A program made the translations under genes and the position numbers. From Spirosoma taeanense (GTDB lineage: Bacteria; Bacteroidota; Bacteroidia; Cytophagales; Spirosomataceae), in contig NZ_CP053435.1 in assembly GCF_013127955.1 (NCBI RefSeq), positions 5,617,001 to 5,681,000 on the forward strand: a DNA stretch of 64,000 bases, in the 5' to 3' direction. The notes below the pieces were generated by a model. That model was not told the origin of the DNA and did not search any database. It worked only from the letters and a program-made list of their open reading frames with translations. This document shows, in pieces, positions 62,256 to 64,000 of this stretch. Within the stretch, counting starts at the first letter, position 1. The number at the start of each line of letters is the position of its first letter.

Positions 62256-63560
62256 ATGTCGAACAAGTTTAATGCGAATGCCCTTACTGATTACAGCAGG
62301 TCTTACGCCCGCCGGATTGCCGCTGATTTTTACCATCAGCACTCAACCATCAACGGGCCGCAGATTCTGTCAATAACTCCCATTAGTCAGATTAATCTGT
62401 TCGTCATCAATACTTTGGCGGAAAAATGGCGGGCCGACGCCGAGAAATTTCGCAGTCATTACTTCGACTTTACCAACCCGGAAGTCGAGGAGGCTCTGCA
62501 AAATTTCATGAACGTGGTATCGCAGCATATTTGTGTCCGTCGGGAACATTTTGAGCCCCTGCTGGCGGATGCGACCCGCCGGACAATCATCATGATTTTT
62601 GATCCCCGGGCTTATTTTGATGAGATTCTGCGGGCTCAGCCGGAGTTTACGCTCACCGCTGATGCCATCAAGCAGATCACCCGCTACACCAAGATAAACC
62701 AGTTTGTTCCGAAGCATATAATGCAGCGGATGAATGGAAAACCCTTTGTCTATGTCAATCAGGCCTTGGGTTATCTGGATGAGGCCCTGACCCAGCGCGG
62801 TCATGAACTCGAGCATTACGATAAGTTTGTGGCGCAGTTTTCGGAGAAAGTCCCGATGGACATTGCAGCCCTGCTGCGAAGTCACGTACCCGACAGCATT
62901 CCGGCGGGTCCCGCGCGCTCATTTTTTGACACTGCTATCGAGCCGGCTGTTCCGCCCGCGCCGTTGCTCCCGGTCGAAGCGATTCCTGAAACAACCGCGC
63001 CTGCCTTACCACCGCAGCAGGAAACCATCGCCATAGAAGTACCCGCAGATGAACAACCTGTTCCCGTATTAGCTGAGGAATCGGCTTCCGGGGGAACAAT
63101 GTTCCTGGATAAGGGCGATGGCGGTCCCAAGCCGATTGCTCCTATCAGTCAACCATCACAACTGCAAACCGGGGGTATCTCGCAGCCATCTACGGCGGAA
63201 ACAAGCTCAGTGGCAGTTCAGTCCGACGCTGATAGTTCGGGCGTTTCATCAACGTTGAACGATGCCCTGCGGGAAACCACGCCCGCCGAGCCCGTTACGG
63301 TTGCTGAAACGTTCCATCGGGCACCCATCGAAAGCATTGCCCGCAGTATTTCGCTGAACCAGAAGTTCCGGTTCATCAACCAGCTTTTCAACGGCAATTC
63401 CAGCGCCTATAATCAGGCAATTGAGGAAATTGATAAACTGAACAACTATGGTCAGGCCCTTGATCTGATCTCCTATCGCTACGCATCGCAGTACATGTGG
63501 GACATGAGCAGCGACGAAGTAAGCGAGCTGGTCGAAATTTTGAAACGCCGGTTCTCCTAA
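62256..63560 (+). CDS. Unknown protein with helical ends and a Pro/Ala/Ser-rich linker
   Basis: A 434-residue protein; family conservation in Cytophagales is suspected but no function is known. Residues 1-215 are helical and look like one domain (SQINLFVINTLAEKWRADAEKFRSHYFDFTNPEVEEALQNFMN, LADATRRTIIMIFDPRAYF). Residues 220-370 are a low-complexity linker rich in Pro, Ala, Glu and Ser. Residues 372-434 (PIESIARSISLNQKFRFINQLFNGNSSAYNQAIEEIDKLNNYGQAL) are a second helical domain. No signal or membrane segment. Divergent from tdk and followed by a hairpin. It may be a cytoplasmic scaffold or adaptor, but this is a guess. Confidence 0.75.
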   Translation: MSNKFNANALTDYSRSYARRIAADFYHQHSTINGPQILSITPISQINLFVINTLAEKWRADAEKFRSHYFDFTNPEVEEALQNFMNVVSQHICVRREHFEPLLADATRRTIIMIFDPRAYFDEILRAQPEFTLTADAIKQITRYTKINQFVPKHIMQRMNGKPFVYVNQALGYLDEALTQRGHELEHYDKFVAQFSEKVPMDIAALLRSHVPDSIPAGPARSFFDTAIEPAVPPAPLLPVEAIPETTAPALPPQQETIAIEVPADEQPVPVLAEESASGGTMFLDKGDGGPKPIAPISQPSQLQTGGISQPSTAETSSVAVQSDADSSGVSSTLNDALRETTPAEPVTVAETFHRAPIESIARSISLNQKFRFINQLFNGNSSAYNQAIEEIDKLNNYGQALDLISYRYASQYMWDMSSDEVSELVEILKRRFS

Positions 63561-63567
63561 ATTCCAG

Positions 63568-63610
63568 ACAGGGTTACAACATCACGGCTCAGCCGGGCCG
63601 GTAACCCTGT
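63568..63610 (+). terminator. Probable terminator after the unknown 434-residue gene
   Basis: ACAGGGTTAC (63568-63577) pairs with 63601-63610 (GTAACCCTGT), with CGGCT/AGCCG inside. The T tract is weak (TTTTT begins about 10 nt later). It starts 7 bp after the stop codon. Confidence 0.55.
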
Positions 63611-63706
63611 TCAATCTGATTTTTCAACGTTTGCAAAACAGCCCTTTTCAGCCGAATTGAATGCCCCGGTTTGTTGGTGGCATTCCTGTAACCTGACTGA
63701 AACAAT

Positions 63707-64000
63707 TTGCGAACACTTTACCTGCTCGCGGTAACCATTGGGCTTGCCGCTACCTCTGCTCTTTCTCAAAATCTTCAGCCGCGCCGGGATGTCGACATTA
63801 GTCGCTATCTGCAGGATCTGTTCCCCGTACAGACCGAGGGTGTTGACTACCCGTCCGTATTTGATGCACTAACGCAGCTCTATGCGAATCCCCTTGATCT
63901 GAACCTGGCCACCCGCGATGAGCTGGCGGCTACTTACCTGCTCTCCGAACGCCAACTAAGCAGCCTGTTTACGTATCGTGCAGACTTTGGTGATTTACTA
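63707..64000 (+). CDS. Helix-hairpin-helix domain protein, N-terminal part (runs off the window)
   Basis: The last 98 codons read as the beginning of a secreted protein. A signal peptide MRTLYLLAVTIGLAATSALS is followed by Gln and by a segment (DISRYLQDLFPVQTEGVDYPSVFDALTQLYANPLDLNLATRDELAATYLLSERQLSSLFTYRADFGDLL) whose LDLNLATRDEL and the rest match the start of ComEA-like helix-hairpin-helix repeat proteins of Bacteroidota. No ATG lies upstream in frame before a TGA at 63698, so the start is a TTG at 63707. Function in these organisms is unknown; DNA-binding HhH repeats suggest but do not prove a DNA role. Confidence 0.75.
   Translation, partial: MRTLYLLAVTIGLAATSALSQNLQPRRDVDISRYLQDLFPVQTEGVDYPSVFDALTQLYANPLDLNLATRDELAATYLLSERQLSSLFTYRADFGDLL

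Noticed and set aside
1..64000. CRISPR arrays, insertion sequences, prophage or integrative elements
   Set aside because: No regularly spaced repeats, transposase, integrase or phage structural genes were seen.

Overview
The window reads as chromosome of a Bacteroidota bacterium, most likely a Cytophagales/Spirosoma-type genome. Several independent signs agree. Many genes are preceded by the Bacteroidota promoter element TAnnTTTG, sometimes with a TTG about 19-20 bp upstream, rather than a sigma70 -10/-35 pair. A surface protein and a PorZ-like protein carry type IX secretion C-terminal domains. There is a SusC-class TonB receptor with a carboxypeptidase-regulatory domain, a one-chain SecDF, a NagB-LmbE fusion and a DUF4301 protein. 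Gene density is high, codon use looks uniform, and I see no phage, transposase, integrase or CRISPR array.

Region 1-3.7 kb is a trpE-G-D-C operon on the minus strand. It is preceded by a legible attenuator: a 17-residue leader peptide with three consecutive Trp codons, an antiterminator pairing and a terminator hairpin with a U tract. A tRNA-Pro(CGG) ends only 16 nt before the leader peptide, and the only convincing promoter lies upstream of the tRNA, so tRNA and trp operon are probably one transcription unit. Region 3.7-9.9 kb (minus) holds a hydrolase, a GH1-like glycosidase, a GMC oxidoreductase with its gluconate-dehydrogenase-subunit-3 partner, an SDR and a methyltransferase. Region 10-20 kb has recQ and msrB (divergent), a T9SS-exported metzincin-like protease, a PBP4-like lipoprotein, an amino-acid permease, the fluoride channel crcB and an M14 peptidase. 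Region 20-26 kb is a TonB receptor/lipoprotein pair, then a 460-bp AT-rich gap and an Rrf2 regulator.

Region 26-35 kb contains DUF4301, a HAD phosphatase, an omega-amidase-like enzyme, def-ruvX, and a molybdenum hydroxylase operon (2Fe-2S subunit, Tat-exported molybdopterin subunit, XdhC, MocA-like). Region 35-41 kb has NUDIX, NTF2-like, GNAT, Gfo/Idh/MocA and NagB-LmbE genes, then a stand-alone protein that looks like a death-like adaptor domain joined to a TIR/deoxyribosyltransferase-like domain, a candidate immune effector. Region 41-54 kb has an M48 lipoprotein, a DUF5009 membrane acyltransferase overlapping a small membrane-anchored protein, an M16 peptidase, nadC, secDF, an APC permease and a TauE family transporter. 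Region 54-64 kb has a small unknown gene, pdhB, a truncated outer-membrane barrel pseudogene, a nucleoside hydrolase beside an MtnK-like kinase, porZ overlapping tdk, a Cytophagales unknown, and the start of a helix-hairpin-helix protein.

The most rewarding places to look again are the tRNA-Pro/trp attenuator unit, the candidate effector at 40.4-41.2 kb, the NagB-LmbE fusion, the nucleoside hydrolase/kinase pair, and hairpin elements next to promoters or ending transcripts that have no visible gene.
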